64,000 nt of DNA, taken from positions 32,992 to 96,991 of the forward strand of contig NZ_JACLAW010000015.1 in the NCBI RefSeq assembly GCF_014230315.1. Direction: 5' to 3'. How positions within the stretch are numbered: the stretch's first letter is position 1; the number at the start of each line of letters is the position of its first letter. Of this stretch, positions 44,305-52,906 are shown piece after piece. Under the pieces are notes generated by a model, which made no database searches, had not been told where the DNA came from, and saw only the letters and a list, made by a program, of their open reading frames with translations. The DNA comes from Novosphingobium flavum. Lineage in GTDB: Bacteria > Pseudomonadota > Alphaproteobacteria > Sphingomonadales > Sphingomonadaceae. The position numbers and the translations under genes were made by a program.

Positions 44305-44774
44305 GACAAGCTCCCCCGCAAAGGGTCGGCGTCCGCGGAGCGTTCTGTCTTGGGTTCCCGCGGTGTGGCCGGCCAAGGCCGTCATAGCTGACGGCAATTC
44401 AAGGCGATTGCGACCCGACTCGCAGATGTTTTGTCGTATATTAGGGTTTGCTTGGCCTGTGTCAAACGGATTGCCGCAGTAAAGTGCCTATAAATACTGC
44501 AGCATTATAGAAGAGGATCTATATGTATATGTAAATATATCCCATCATAACATGATTTACATGACAAATTAGATGGAGGGTTGTGGCGACGTTAGTGTTG
44601 ACATGCGTGTCAATAAAGGCGCTCTGTCCCCATTCGATTGGTCGTCGCGCGCGGGCCCGCTCTGCCTGGCCCCGTTGAACCCCGATTGACTTGCTCACCC
44701 GCGCCGCTTCACAGCGAATTCACCGACAGCGTTGAGCGGGGCGGCGTGCCCGGCCCCGGATCGCACCTGCCGCC
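44305..44774. other. AT-rich gene-free region upstream of the giant repeat protein
   Basis: No gene is seen in this ~470-base stretch. 44480-44590 is far richer in A/T than the rest of the window (runs such as TATATGTATATGTAAATATA). It contains the inverted repeat TTGACA-TGCG-TGTCAA (44598-44613). It probably holds the promoter of the giant gene on the minus strand. Confidence 0.6.
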
Positions 44775-44793
44775 CCGTCCCGCATCGGGACGG
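44775..44793 (-). terminator. Hairpin after the iclR-type gene
   Basis: CCGTCCCG (44775-44782) pairs perfectly with CGGGACGG (44786-44793) around a 3-base loop, just past the regulator's stop codon. There is no T tract. Confidence 0.45.
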
Positions 44794-44796
44794 CCG

Positions 44797-45609
44797 TCAG
44801 CCGGCGTAACCGGCCAGTGCGCTGATTTCGCGGGCCGAACGAGCGACTTTCCCGGCCAGCTGTCCGGCGTCTTCGCCCTGGTAGTATTGCGTGGCGCCAG
44901 CGATCGATATCGCCATGACGATCCGGCCCTTGGCATTGCGCACGGGCGCCGCGATCGAATGCACGCCGTCGCCCAGTTCGCTGTCGTGGTCGACGACCTG
45001 GCGCACCTTGAATTCGCGCATATGGGCGATCCAGCGCTGCACTTCGCTTTCGGTGACACGGCCGTTGCGCGAGGCGACGTAGAGCCGGCGCCAGGTTTCT
45101 TCGCCCTCATCGAGCAGCAGGGCCTTGCCGAGGCCGGTTTCGGCGATCGGGCGCACGTCGCCGGGAATGGTGGCCACGCGCAGCCGCTGCCGGCCATTGA
45201 CCCGGTCGAGGTGGCGCGACCAATCGCCCTCGCGCTGCCCGGCAAAGGAACAGAACCCGGTTTCAGAGGAGAGGACCTCCAGCAGCGGCCGCGCGAGCCG
45301 GACGAGGTCGGTCTGCGATTCCGCCATGGCGCCAAGCTGCAGCAATTTGGGGCCGAGCGCGAAACCGTCCGGGGTGATCGACAGATAGTCGCGCGATTTC
45401 AGGGCGTGAGCCAGGCGGTGCGCCGTCGTCTTGCTCATGCCGAGCTTGCGCGCGATCTCCACGGTCTTGATCGGGCCGGCGATCACCTCGTCGAGTATGT
45501 CGAGCGCGCGCATCAGGGTCTGCGCGCCCTTCACTGCATTTCGCGCCTCGGGTTCGGCCTGTTCGATCATGTCAGTGGTGCTGTCCATTGCCTGCATATC
45601 CAACATCAT
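44797..45609 (-). CDS. IclR family transcriptional regulator
   Basis: Regulator of ~270 residues. The N-terminal winged helix-turn-helix reads TLMRALDILDEVI, then IARKLGMSKTTAHRLAHALK; the C-terminal ligand domain includes ETGLGKALLLDEGEE and SIAAPVRNAKGRIVMAISIAG, all classic IclR positions. Start is uncertain: ATG 45609 is used (GGGTGA about ten bases upstream), but ATGs at 45597 and 45588 and a TTG at 45618 are in frame. It is divergent from rhaM at the head of the pectin/rhamnogalacturonan locus. IclR proteins of the KdgR branch govern pectin catabolism, which makes it the likely local regulator. Confidence 0.9.
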   Translation of the reverse strand: MMLDMQAMDSTTDMIEQAEPEARNAVKGAQTLMRALDILDEVIAGPIKTVEIARKLGMSKTTAHRLAHALKSRDYLSITPDGFALGPKLLQLGAMAESQTDLVRLARPLLEVLSSETGFCSFAGQREGDWSRHLDRVNGRQRLRVATIPGDVRPIAETGLGKALLLDEGEETWRRLYVASRNGRVTESEVQRWIAHMREFKVRQVVDHDSELGDGVHSIAAPVRNAKGRIVMAISIAGATQYYQGEDAGQLAGKVARSAREISALAGYAG

Positions 45610-45676
45610 ACCGGGCAAGTCACCCGGGAATTGACGAGCCTCCGCACCGCTCCCTTACCATTCTATGCGTTCCGGT

Positions 45677-45697
45677 ATATGAAACAAGTGGTCATAT
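45677..45697. promoter_or_regulatory. Inverted repeat ATATGA-N9-TCATAT in the iclR/rhaM gap
   Basis: A perfect 6-base inverted repeat (45677-45682 and 45692-45697) lies in the 109-base gap, 21 bases before rhaM. The placement fits an operator for the divergent IclR protein. Confidence 0.5.
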
Positions 45698-45718
45698 CGC
45701 AGAACGTAGGGAAGCCTG

Positions 45719-46033
45719 ATGTCGGTTCACGCCTTTCGCATGCAGCTCAAGCCCGGCCAGATCGCCGAATACCGCCGCCGCCATGACGAGATCTGGCCGG
45801 ATCTCGCCAGGCTCCTGAAGGACGCCGGGATCAGCGATTACCGGATCTTCGTCGATCCGCAGACGGGCGCCCTGTTCGCCGTGCTGACTCTCGCCCCGGA
45901 CAATCGCCGCGATGAACTGCCCGGCGCGGCGGTCATGCTGCGGTGGTGGGATTACATGGCCGACCTGATGGAAGTGGACGAGACCAATCGCCCGCGCGAG
46001 TGGCCGCTGCATGAGGTGTTCCATCTTCCCTGA
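45719..46033 (+). CDS. rhaM: L-rhamnose mutarotase
   Basis: Small cytosolic enzyme interconverting alpha- and beta-L-rhamnose before isomerisation. The 104-residue product matches RhaM in length and carries the family pattern: FRMQLKPGQIAEYRRRHDEIWPD split here as FRMQLKPGQIAEY and RHDEIWPDL, with the His in RHDEIWP. ISDYRIFVDPQTGALFAVL follows, then MADLMEVD and the C-terminal LHEVFHLP. AGGGAAG precedes the ATG at 45719. It is the clearest pointer that rhamnose is a product of this locus; rhamnose isomerase/kinase or dehydrogenase genes are outside the window. Confidence 0.93.
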   Translation: MSVHAFRMQLKPGQIAEYRRRHDEIWPDLARLLKDAGISDYRIFVDPQTGALFAVLTLAPDNRRDELPGAAVMLRWWDYMADLMEVDETNRPREWPLHEVFHLP

Positions 46034-46082
46034 TCACCCGGTGGCGCAGCGGGTTAGGGGAATTGCGGCCTGAAACCACAAA

Positions 46083-46133
46083 GTGGATCAAATCTGCGGA
46101 TATTGCCGAAAAAGGTCCACAATATGGATTTGA
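46083..46133. promoter_or_regulatory. Nested inverted repeats upstream of the large TonB receptor
   Basis: In the 244-base gap after rhaM, GTGGA (46083-46087) with TCCAC (46116-46120), and TCAAATC (46088-46094) with GATTTGA (46127-46133), form two inverted pairs. They could be operator half-sites; no clear -35/-10 pair was found. Confidence 0.35.
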
Positions 46134-46277
46134 ACTTCACATAGGGCTTTACACGGCAAAAAAATGGGATCAAACATTCCGGGCTAGTAGACGGAATAGA
46201 GCCGTCACGGCGGGGGCAGGATCGCTGGCAACCGATGAGCGACCGTCCTCCGTCCGCCTTTTGAGAGGGAGGTTCAC

Positions 46278-49200
46278 ATGAAGGCATCCTTGTTCACGGA
46301 TTCCGCATCGCGTCTGGGTCAGGTTTCGACCGCCACGATAGCGATCGCTCTTGCCGTGGGGCTCCTCGCCCCCGGCGTCGCCGCCGCGCAGGAGGCGGCA
46401 CCTCCGGCGGCCACCGCGCCCGCCGAGGAAAACGATGCCGAGACGATCATCGTCCAGGGCTTCCGCGCCTCGCTGGAAAGCGCCATCGCGGCCAAGAAGA
46501 TCTCGAACAACATCGTCGACGTGATCAAGGCCGACGACATCGCCTCGATGCCTGACGCAAACCTCGCCGAATCGATCCAGCGCATCCCCGGCGTGTCGAT
46601 TCAACGTGACGGCGGCGAGGGCCGCAACGTCACCGTGCGCGGTCTCGGCGGCGATTTCGTGCGCACCACGCTCAACGGGATCGAGGCTTTCTCCGCCACG
46701 ACCGGTTCGACCCTCGGCGTCGTCGCCGGCATCAACCGCACCCGCGGGTTCGACTTCTCGACCTTCGCCTCCGAACTGTTCAACGCGATCACTGTCAGCA
46801 AGAGCCAGTCGGCCGAAATGGACGAAGGCTCGCTCGCCGCCTCGATCGACCTCGCCACCGCCAAGCCGTTCGACAAGCCGGGCTTCCGCGGCGGGCTCAG
46901 CGTGCAGGGTGCCTATTATGACAATAATCGCTCGGTAGCCCCGCGAGTTGCCGGGCTGCTGTCAAACACGTGGGGCGATTTCGGTGTGCTGGTCTCGGCC
47001 GCCTATTCCAAGCGCAAGGCGCAGGAAGACGGTTATTCCGACACCTCGCAGTCCGACTATTCAGACGCACTCGAAGGGTTCTGTGGCACGGCGGTGGATA
47101 TCGCCAGCCAGGCAGGCAGCCAAGTGGTCAACGATGCCATTCCCTTCGTCAATCCGCTCAGTGCGCTGGCCGCCGGCAGGCCCAACCGCCTTCCGAACCA
47201 GTGTTTCTCGGGCAAGCCGTCGGACCCGGTCGCTTACGCCGCGATCAATCAGCCCGACGTGTTCCTGCCGCGCAACCCGGGGCTAGGCCGCTTTCAGCTG
47301 GATCAGGAACGCCTCGGCGTCACGGCGGCAATCCAGTACCAGCCGTCCGACGACACTCACATCACGATTGATGGCGTCTATTCGCGCTACAAGCAGGATC
47401 GAACCGACTACGCGCTGTCGCTGGCCTCCAATAACCGCAACGTGAACGGCGCTTCCAGTACCTTCCCGCTGTTTGCCGGCCGCGTCGACAGCCAGATCAT
47501 GGATGTACACGTGCAGCCGTCCGGGCAGGTCGACTACATGAAGCTCAACAACGTCGACATCAAGCACATCCAGGAACGCACCAAGACCACCACCCAGACT
47601 TACGAGTTGGCACTCCACCTCGAACAGAAGCTGGGAGATCGCCTGAGCTTCGACGGCAAGGTCGGTATTGCCGGGTCGGACTTCGACCAGCCCTATACGA
47701 TCCTCATGAGCTATGACGGCTTCAACAAGGACGGCTATATCTGGGATGCGCGCAATGACGTGCGCCGTCCTTACATCAACTACGGCTATGACGTGACCAA
47801 CCCGGCCAACGTCACCTTCACCAATGCGGGCACCGGCCTCACGCCGGATATTCGCATCACCAAGGCTCGGGTGAAGAACTACCTCAAGACCGCAGCCGGC
47901 AATTTCGCCTACGAGCTGAGCGATCAGATCAAGCTCAAGAGCGGCGTAATGTACAAGGAATACACCTTCCGCTCGGAACAGACCCAGCGCCTGTTCGCCA
48001 ACAACTCGGCACCTTGCACGGTTTCGTCTACCAACGTCACGGGCACGGCCTGCACGAACCCGGGTGCCTACACGGCCTTCAACTTCGCTCAGTTCGCGGC
48101 CGATTTCCCCACCCTCGGCGCGCTCAGCGAAACCCTGACCGGGTTTGGCGGCCAACTCGGCCTGCCGGCCGGCTCGGTGACGAGCTGGGTCGTTCCGAAC
48201 GTCGACGCCTTCGTGGACAAGCTGGGGCTGCTCTGCAACTGTGCCAACAAGTACGGTGATTTCACGCTCGGCGTGAATACCGGAGCCCTCGGCAACAACC
48301 GCTCGGTCACGGAGAAAGACCTTGGTGTTTACGGTCAGGCTGACTTCGACTTCGACCTTGGCGGCCATGCCCTGCGCGGCAACGTGGGCCTGCGCTATGT
48401 CCGCACCAAGGTGGCATCGACCGGGTTCCTGTCACTGACCACCCAGGTCACCGTGCCGAATTCGTACACCGACTGGTTGCCCTCGGCCAATATCAGCTAC
48501 GAGATCCGCAACGACCTGATCCTGCGCGCAGCCTTTGCCAAGGTCATGGCGCGTCCGGGCCTCAATGCATTGAACCCGGGCGGCACCGTCAACACGACCT
48601 TCGGTCAGCAGTCGGCCACAATCGGGAACCCCTTCCTCGCTCCCTATCGTGCCAAGAACTACGACCTCAGCCTCGAATGGTATCCGAAGCGCGGCACGTT
48701 CTATGGTCTGGCCTTCTTCTACAAGGATGTCGGCAGCACGATCCAGAGCCAGGCTGCATCTGAGCCCTTTGGTGCCACCGGCCTGCCGCTCAGCCTGCTC
48801 ACCGGGCTCAATCCTGCGCAGGATGCCAACACGCCGTACACGGTGACCCGCTTCCGCAACACCAGCGGCGGCTACATCACCGGGCTTGAGGTGAACGTTC
48901 AGCAGCCGCTGGAATTCCTTCCCGGGTTCCTCAAGCACCTCGGGGTGGCGGCGAACTATACCTACGTGAAGTCGAAGGTGCTGTATTATCTCTCGGCCGC
49001 AGCGAACGCCGCGACGACCCGTGACCAGTTCATCAACGTCTCGCCCCACTCGGTCAACGCCACCCTGTTCTACGACGATGACCGCTTCTCAGCCCGCGTC
49101 TCGGTTGCCTACCGCGATGCCTACCTGACGGCCCTGCCGTTCAAGGCCGAGGTGCCTGACGGGAACTACAGCTATGCTACGACCAACGTCGACGCCTCTA

Positions 49201-49358
49201 TGTCGTACAAGTTGACGTCGCGCCTCAAGATCACCGCTGACGCTCTCAACATCACCAACCAGGCCGCCGACCAGTACAGCGGCGCGGTGCGCAAGTCGCA
49301 GCGGGTGTTCTCGACCACGGGCCGCCAGTTCTTCGTCGGAGCGTCCTACACTTTCTGA
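46278..49358 (+). CDS. Large TonB-dependent receptor, Caulobacter-type carbohydrate receptor
   Basis: Outer-membrane importer of 1026 residues, the size of the Caulobacter/sphingomonad oligosaccharide receptors. Signal peptide ~1-38 (ending AAAQ), then ETIIVQGFRASLESAIAAKK as TonB-box region, plug with DVIKADDIASMPDANLAESI, GVSIQRDGGEGRNVTVRGLG and LVSKSQ-like SKSQSAEMDEGSLAASID, and a barrel ending FFVGASYTF with the terminal Phe. GGGAGG precedes the ATG by eight bases. It follows rhaM and precedes the pectinolytic genes, so the ligand is probably a pectic or rhamnogalacturonan oligosaccharide. Confidence 0.94.
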   Translation: MKASLFTDSASRLGQVSTATIAIALAVGLLAPGVAAAQEAAPPAATAPAEENDAETIIVQGFRASLESAIAAKKISNNIVDVIKADDIASMPDANLAESIQRIPGVSIQRDGGEGRNVTVRGLGGDFVRTTLNGIEAFSATTGSTLGVVAGINRTRGFDFSTFASELFNAITVSKSQSAEMDEGSLAASIDLATAKPFDKPGFRGGLSVQGAYYDNNRSVAPRVAGLLSNTWGDFGVLVSAAYSKRKAQEDGYSDTSQSDYSDALEGFCGTAVDIASQAGSQVVNDAIPFVNPLSALAAGRPNRLPNQCFSGKPSDPVAYAAINQPDVFLPRNPGLGRFQLDQERLGVTAAIQYQPSDDTHITIDGVYSRYKQDRTDYALSLASNNRNVNGASSTFPLFAGRVDSQIMDVHVQPSGQVDYMKLNNVDIKHIQERTKTTTQTYELALHLEQKLGDRLSFDGKVGIAGSDFDQPYTILMSYDGFNKDGYIWDARNDVRRPYINYGYDVTNPANVTFTNAGTGLTPDIRITKARVKNYLKTAAGNFAYELSDQIKLKSGVMYKEYTFRSEQTQRLFANNSAPCTVSSTNVTGTACTNPGAYTAFNFAQFAADFPTLGALSETLTGFGGQLGLPAGSVTSWVVPNVDAFVDKLGLLCNCANKYGDFTLGVNTGALGNNRSVTEKDLGVYGQADFDFDLGGHALRGNVGLRYVRTKVASTGFLSLTTQVTVPNSYTDWLPSANISYEIRNDLILRAAFAKVMARPGLNALNPGGTVNTTFGQQSATIGNPFLAPYRAKNYDLSLEWYPKRGTFYGLAFFYKDVGSTIQSQAASEPFGATGLPLSLLTGLNPAQDANTPYTVTRFRNTSGGYITGLEVNVQQPLEFLPGFLKHLGVAANYTYVKSKVLYYLSAAANAATTRDQFINVSPHSVNATLFYDDDRFSARVSVAYRDAYLTALPFKAEVPDGNYSYATTNVDASMSYKLTSRLKITADALNITNQAADQYSGAVRKSQRVFSTTGRQFFVGASYTF

Positions 49359-49388
49359 TCCCACCCTCCCTGACGCGGAGTGGAAACT

Positions 49389-49425
49389 GGCCCGCCCGGC
49401 TTCGGCCCGGCGGGCCATTTTTTTT
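49389..49425 (+). terminator. Strong rho-independent terminator
   Basis: GGCCCGCC (49389-49396) pairs with GGCGGGCC (49409-49416). Inside, GGC-TTCG-GCC continues the stem after one C-C mismatch, and eight T follow the stem (after one A). Confidence 0.92.
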
Positions 49426-49587
49426 CCTACAGGAGCACGACCTGTCACCCTTCACGGGCTCTTTGACAGCGTGGGATCAGGCCGCCGGGAACGCTTCCGC
49501 GCGGCGGAAAAGGTCAACCGGTCCAGGGGCGGAGAATTCCTCCCTGAACCGTGTCAACTTCGTCAACTTCGGCGCAAATGCGCCGCC

Positions 49588-51459
49588 TTACGGGTTGGGG
49601 ACGGTCGAAAGCCGGTCATAGTCGCGCCAGTGGGCGTTCATCGTGTCGATCTTGTGCTTGAGCTGCGCGGCCACATCGGGACCGAGCCGCATGACCGTCT
49701 CGTCCTGTCGGCGCTCGGCAAGGTCGAGGATCGGCTGGCCTGACGAAAGCATCAGGGCGCGCAAGGCGACCATGGTGTCGATCTCGCGCCGGGCGAGGGC
49801 CATCAGGTCCTCGCGGTCCCAATCGGCGCGGGCGCCAAGCGGGGCGTCGGCCTCGGGCTTGGCCGTGCGCTGATGAACGCGGTCAAGCTGGGCCTGATAG
49901 GAAACCATGTCGTCGGCCGACTGGAGCAGCAGGGCGAGCGCCTGAAGACGCATTTGCTGCACCAGCCATTCCTGCCGCCGCGCTGCATCGGGAGCGGCGG
50001 CGGCAAGCTGGCCGGCGATTGCGGCGGCGCGCTCGACCCGTGGTTTCGCCAGTTCGACCGCGCGCTGGAACAGCAGGTGCGCGCCCCAGCCTTCATACAT
50101 CCGCATGGCCTGTATGTCGGCAAGGTTGGCGGCCTGCTCCTCGCCCTTGGCCTGGAACAGGAATGGGCGCCAGTCGGCCTTTTCGGCGGGCGTCAGTTCG
50201 AGCGGGAAGGGCACCATCGGCCGCGTGATCCAGCGATTGAGGACATGCCCGAAGCGCAGCATGGCGCCGAAATCGAGCACGTCGAGATAGCGCGCCGCGC
50301 CGTCGAGCGCGTTCCACTGCTCGATCAGCAGGTCGGCCCGGTCCTCACCCACTTCGCTCGACGCGAAGAGCCGCAGCGCGGCAAGCCGCTGGCTGCGGGT
50401 CGCCATCGGCTGGTCCTTCGTCGCGCGCAGCAGCCGGGCCGTGAAGGGCAGAGCGCTTTCCTCGCCAAGCGGGACCACGACATGGCCGCCGGAGGGCTTC
50501 ACCACCGGCTCGAAATCCGGGGCAACGATCCCGGTGACCGGATAGAAGGCCGCCCGAGTGGGCGCGCGGCCCCACGTTCCGCCGTCGTAAGGCTTGCCGT
50601 CACCCTGCCTGCCGTTGACGGCGAGGCCGGGTTCGAGCTTGCGCAGGATGTTCTCCAGAACGTCCGGCCCAAACGTCGGGATCATCCACTGGCGCGGCTC
50701 GATCTGGTTGATGTTGATGCGGATGTCGCGGCCGATATCGCGCGCCGCGCCCTTGAGCGTGTTCATGAAGCCCGCAACCCGGTCGGCCACCGGACGGTCG
50801 CGGAAATCGGCATTGCCGTTGGCCCCGGGATAGAGCCCCGGCGTCCAGTCGAAGCCTGAGCCTGCGTCGGTCGTGGTCCAGACGAAACTGTCCACCGCCG
50901 GGCAGGCCTGCAGCAATTGCTGGATCGACTGGCGGTAGATCGCCAGCATCTCGGGCCGGTCGACGTTCGGGGCGAAATGGGTCTTGGTCGAGCGGGCAGG
51001 ATGGTCGATCCGCGGTCCGCGCAGCTCGGGGTGCGCGGTGAAGAAGGCTTCGGGCAGCACCGCCGGCTCGTTGGCCCGCCAGACCGCGCGCAGGTTCAGC
51101 CGTTGCAACACGCTACAGCGCTGGCGGACGATCGCCTGCATCCGCTTGACCCAGACCGGATCGATGAACGGGGCGACCGCGCCGGTCGGGAAGACCTTGA
51201 GCATCGATGCGTGGTGAACAAACCATTCGGGATAGGTATCGCCCTTGTCCAGCTCCCAGTCGGCCAGCGGCAGGCCTTCGGTGACCACGACTTCGGTGGC
51301 GCCGATTTCCTTGGCCAGCGCCGCGCGGCGCTCGAACCCGGCGAGGTCGTCGGCGTCGCTGATCGGCCGGCCGACTGCTTGCGCGAAGGCCGGTGTCGGG
51401 CCAAGTGCGGCCGGCAGTGCAAGGGCGAGCAGCGGCAGGGCCAACAGCGAGGGCTTCAT
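49588..51459 (-). CDS. Secreted protein of unknown family in a pectin locus; glycoside-hydrolase-like
   Basis: A 623-residue product with a signal peptide (~1-27, ending AFAQ). I do not recognise the family. The N-terminal ~330 residues alternate predicted strands and helices as in a TIM barrel: GATEVVVTEGLPLADWELD, NLRAVWRANEPAVLPEAFF, VDSFVWTTTDAGSGFDWTPG and IRININQIEPRQW, each with acidic residues at strand ends where retaining glycosidases hold theirs. The C-terminal ~200 residues are helical. GAGGAG precedes ATG 51459. It lies 13 bases after the GH28 gene, third in a three-gene operon with a CBM9-like/PKD protein and GH28, and ends near the TonB receptor. A new or distant glycosidase acting on pectin side chains is the best guess. 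Confidence 0.6.
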   Translation of the reverse strand: MKPSLLALPLLALALPAALGPTPAFAQAVGRPISDADDLAGFERRAALAKEIGATEVVVTEGLPLADWELDKGDTYPEWFVHHASMLKVFPTGAVAPFIDPVWVKRMQAIVRQRCSVLQRLNLRAVWRANEPAVLPEAFFTAHPELRGPRIDHPARSTKTHFAPNVDRPEMLAIYRQSIQQLLQACPAVDSFVWTTTDAGSGFDWTPGLYPGANGNADFRDRPVADRVAGFMNTLKGAARDIGRDIRININQIEPRQWMIPTFGPDVLENILRKLEPGLAVNGRQGDGKPYDGGTWGRAPTRAAFYPVTGIVAPDFEPVVKPSGGHVVVPLGEESALPFTARLLRATKDQPMATRSQRLAALRLFASSEVGEDRADLLIEQWNALDGAARYLDVLDFGAMLRFGHVLNRWITRPMVPFPLELTPAEKADWRPFLFQAKGEEQAANLADIQAMRMYEGWGAHLLFQRAVELAKPRVERAAAIAGQLAAAAPDAARRQEWLVQQMRLQALALLLQSADDMVSYQAQLDRVHQRTAKPEADAPLGARADWDREDLMALARREIDTMVALRALMLSSGQPILDLAERRQDETVMRLGPDVAAQLKHKIDTMNAHWRDYDRLSTVPNP

Positions 51460-51472
51460 CCGGGCAGTCTCC

Positions 51473-52906
51473 TCAGGAAATCGCAATTTCGGCCACGCGG
51501 CCGGGGTGCGCGGAAGTGCCGGACAGCCCGGCATGATCGAGGCCCGGCGCATCCTCGGCCTGGAGCAGGTGCGTGAAATAGTCCGGCGGATTGGGCCCCC
51601 AGCGCACGGTGCAATTGCGCAGGGTAACCCGCTCGGCATGGCGGATCGACACGGCGGGCGTGCCGCGCCGCTCGATCGGCTCGACCACTTTCGTCGGGCG
51701 ATTGTCGAAGACGCCGCCGGGATAGCGAGTAGAGCGGGCAAGGGTCAGGTCGACGGCATCGAAGGTGACGTCGCGCACGCGTCCACCGCCGAGCCCCTCG
51801 ACGCGGATCGAGTTCTCCGCCGTGCCACGCACCCGCTCGACCTGAATGTCGTGGATCGTGCCGACCCGGGTTTGCCCATCGCGCGGGATGGCGGTGAACG
51901 AAATCGCCTCGCCCCGGCCCCACCACGGCGCCGAGTGGTAGCGGGCGGCGAAGGTGATGTCGCGGAACACGATATCGTGGACATTGCCGGAATCGCGCAG
52001 CTGGATGCACAGGCCGCGGCAGCCGCTGACCACGCGGCAGCGCTCGAACTGGATCGAGTGGATGTCTTGATGAGTCTCGGTGCCGATCTTGAGGCCGCTG
52101 TCCTGCGTTTCAAGCACGCAATCGTGGACGTGAATATCGCGCGAGGGGCCGTACTTTTCATGCCCGGCGGTCGCCTTGACCACGATTGCGTCGTCGCCGC
52201 AGATGATGTGGCAATGGCGGATGATCACGTCCTGGCAATGGTCGGGGTCGATCCCGTCGCAATTGGGCACGTCTGGCCGGTTGAGGATGGTCAGCCGCTC
52301 GGCCACGACCTTGCGGCAACCGAGGAGGTGGACCGTCCAGCTGGGCGCATCGCGCAGGGTGATGTCGCGGATCGTCAACCGGGCGCAATTTTCCAGCACG
52401 ATCAGGCGGGGGCGGAAGCCTTTGGGAATCCACCATTCGTCCGCCGCGTCGTAGCGCTCCATGAAGTCGAGGCTGCGCCCGTCGATCGTGCCGGCGCCGC
52501 TGATGGTGAGGTCGTCGGCGCCGAGGGCGTGGAGCAGGGCGCCGGGGCCGGAAATGCCCTCGGCCGCAAGCCCGCTCGGCGCCTCGCCGCCATAGCGCGC
52601 CGGATCGGTGCTGACCCGCAGCACGGCATTTCCGGCAAGGTGGAAATCGATCCCGCCGCGCAGGGTGAGGGCGCCTGAAAGGTAGGTCCGGCCGGCCGAA
52701 AGGCGCACCTGCGCGCCGCGGCCGGCACGGGCGGCGGCGTCGATCGCGCGCTGGATCGCGGCGGTATCGTCGGCCTTGCCATCGCCCTTCGCACCAAAGC
52801 GCTCGGGCCGGAACGGGCGCGCTCGGGTGGCGGCGAGGGCAAGGCCCGGCAGGCCGATGGCGCCGAGCATGGCGAGCGCGTGGCTGAGCAGGGTGCGTCG
52901 GTTCAT
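51473..52906 (-). CDS. Glycoside hydrolase family 28 (polygalacturonase/rhamnogalacturonase)
   Basis: Exported pectin-backbone hydrolase of 477 residues with signal peptide (NRRTLLSHALAML..., ending ALAA). The right-handed beta-helix of GH28 starts with RFGAKGDGKADDTAAIQRAI. Catalytic segments are NCDGIDPDHC (for the usual NTD) and ICGDDAIVVK (the DD pair). The usual GHG histidine motif is replaced by SGLKIGTETHQDIHSI, as in bacterial exo-type or rhamnogalacturonan-directed members. The ATG at 52906 overlaps the upstream gene by four bases. Endo versus exo action, and homogalacturonan versus rhamnogalacturonan, cannot be settled by eye. Confidence 0.88.
   Translation of the reverse strand: MNRRTLLSHALAMLGAIGLPGLALAATRARPFRPERFGAKGDGKADDTAAIQRAIDAAARAGRGAQVRLSAGRTYLSGALTLRGGIDFHLAGNAVLRVSTDPARYGGEAPSGLAAEGISGPGALLHALGADDLTISGAGTIDGRSLDFMERYDAADEWWIPKGFRPRLIVLENCARLTIRDITLRDAPSWTVHLLGCRKVVAERLTILNRPDVPNCDGIDPDHCQDVIIRHCHIICGDDAIVVKATAGHEKYGPSRDIHVHDCVLETQDSGLKIGTETHQDIHSIQFERCRVVSGCRGLCIQLRDSGNVHDIVFRDITFAARYHSAPWWGRGEAISFTAIPRDGQTRVGTIHDIQVERVRGTAENSIRVEGLGGGRVRDVTFDAVDLTLARSTRYPGGVFDNRPTKVVEPIERRGTPAVSIRHAERVTLRNCTVRWGPNPPDYFTHLLQAEDAPGLDHAGLSGTSAHPGRVAEIAIS

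Noticed and set aside
46063..46281. A 72-codon frame between rhaM and the TonB receptor
   Set aside because: Lacks a ribosome site, covers the inverted repeats and overlaps the receptor start; composition is not gene-like.
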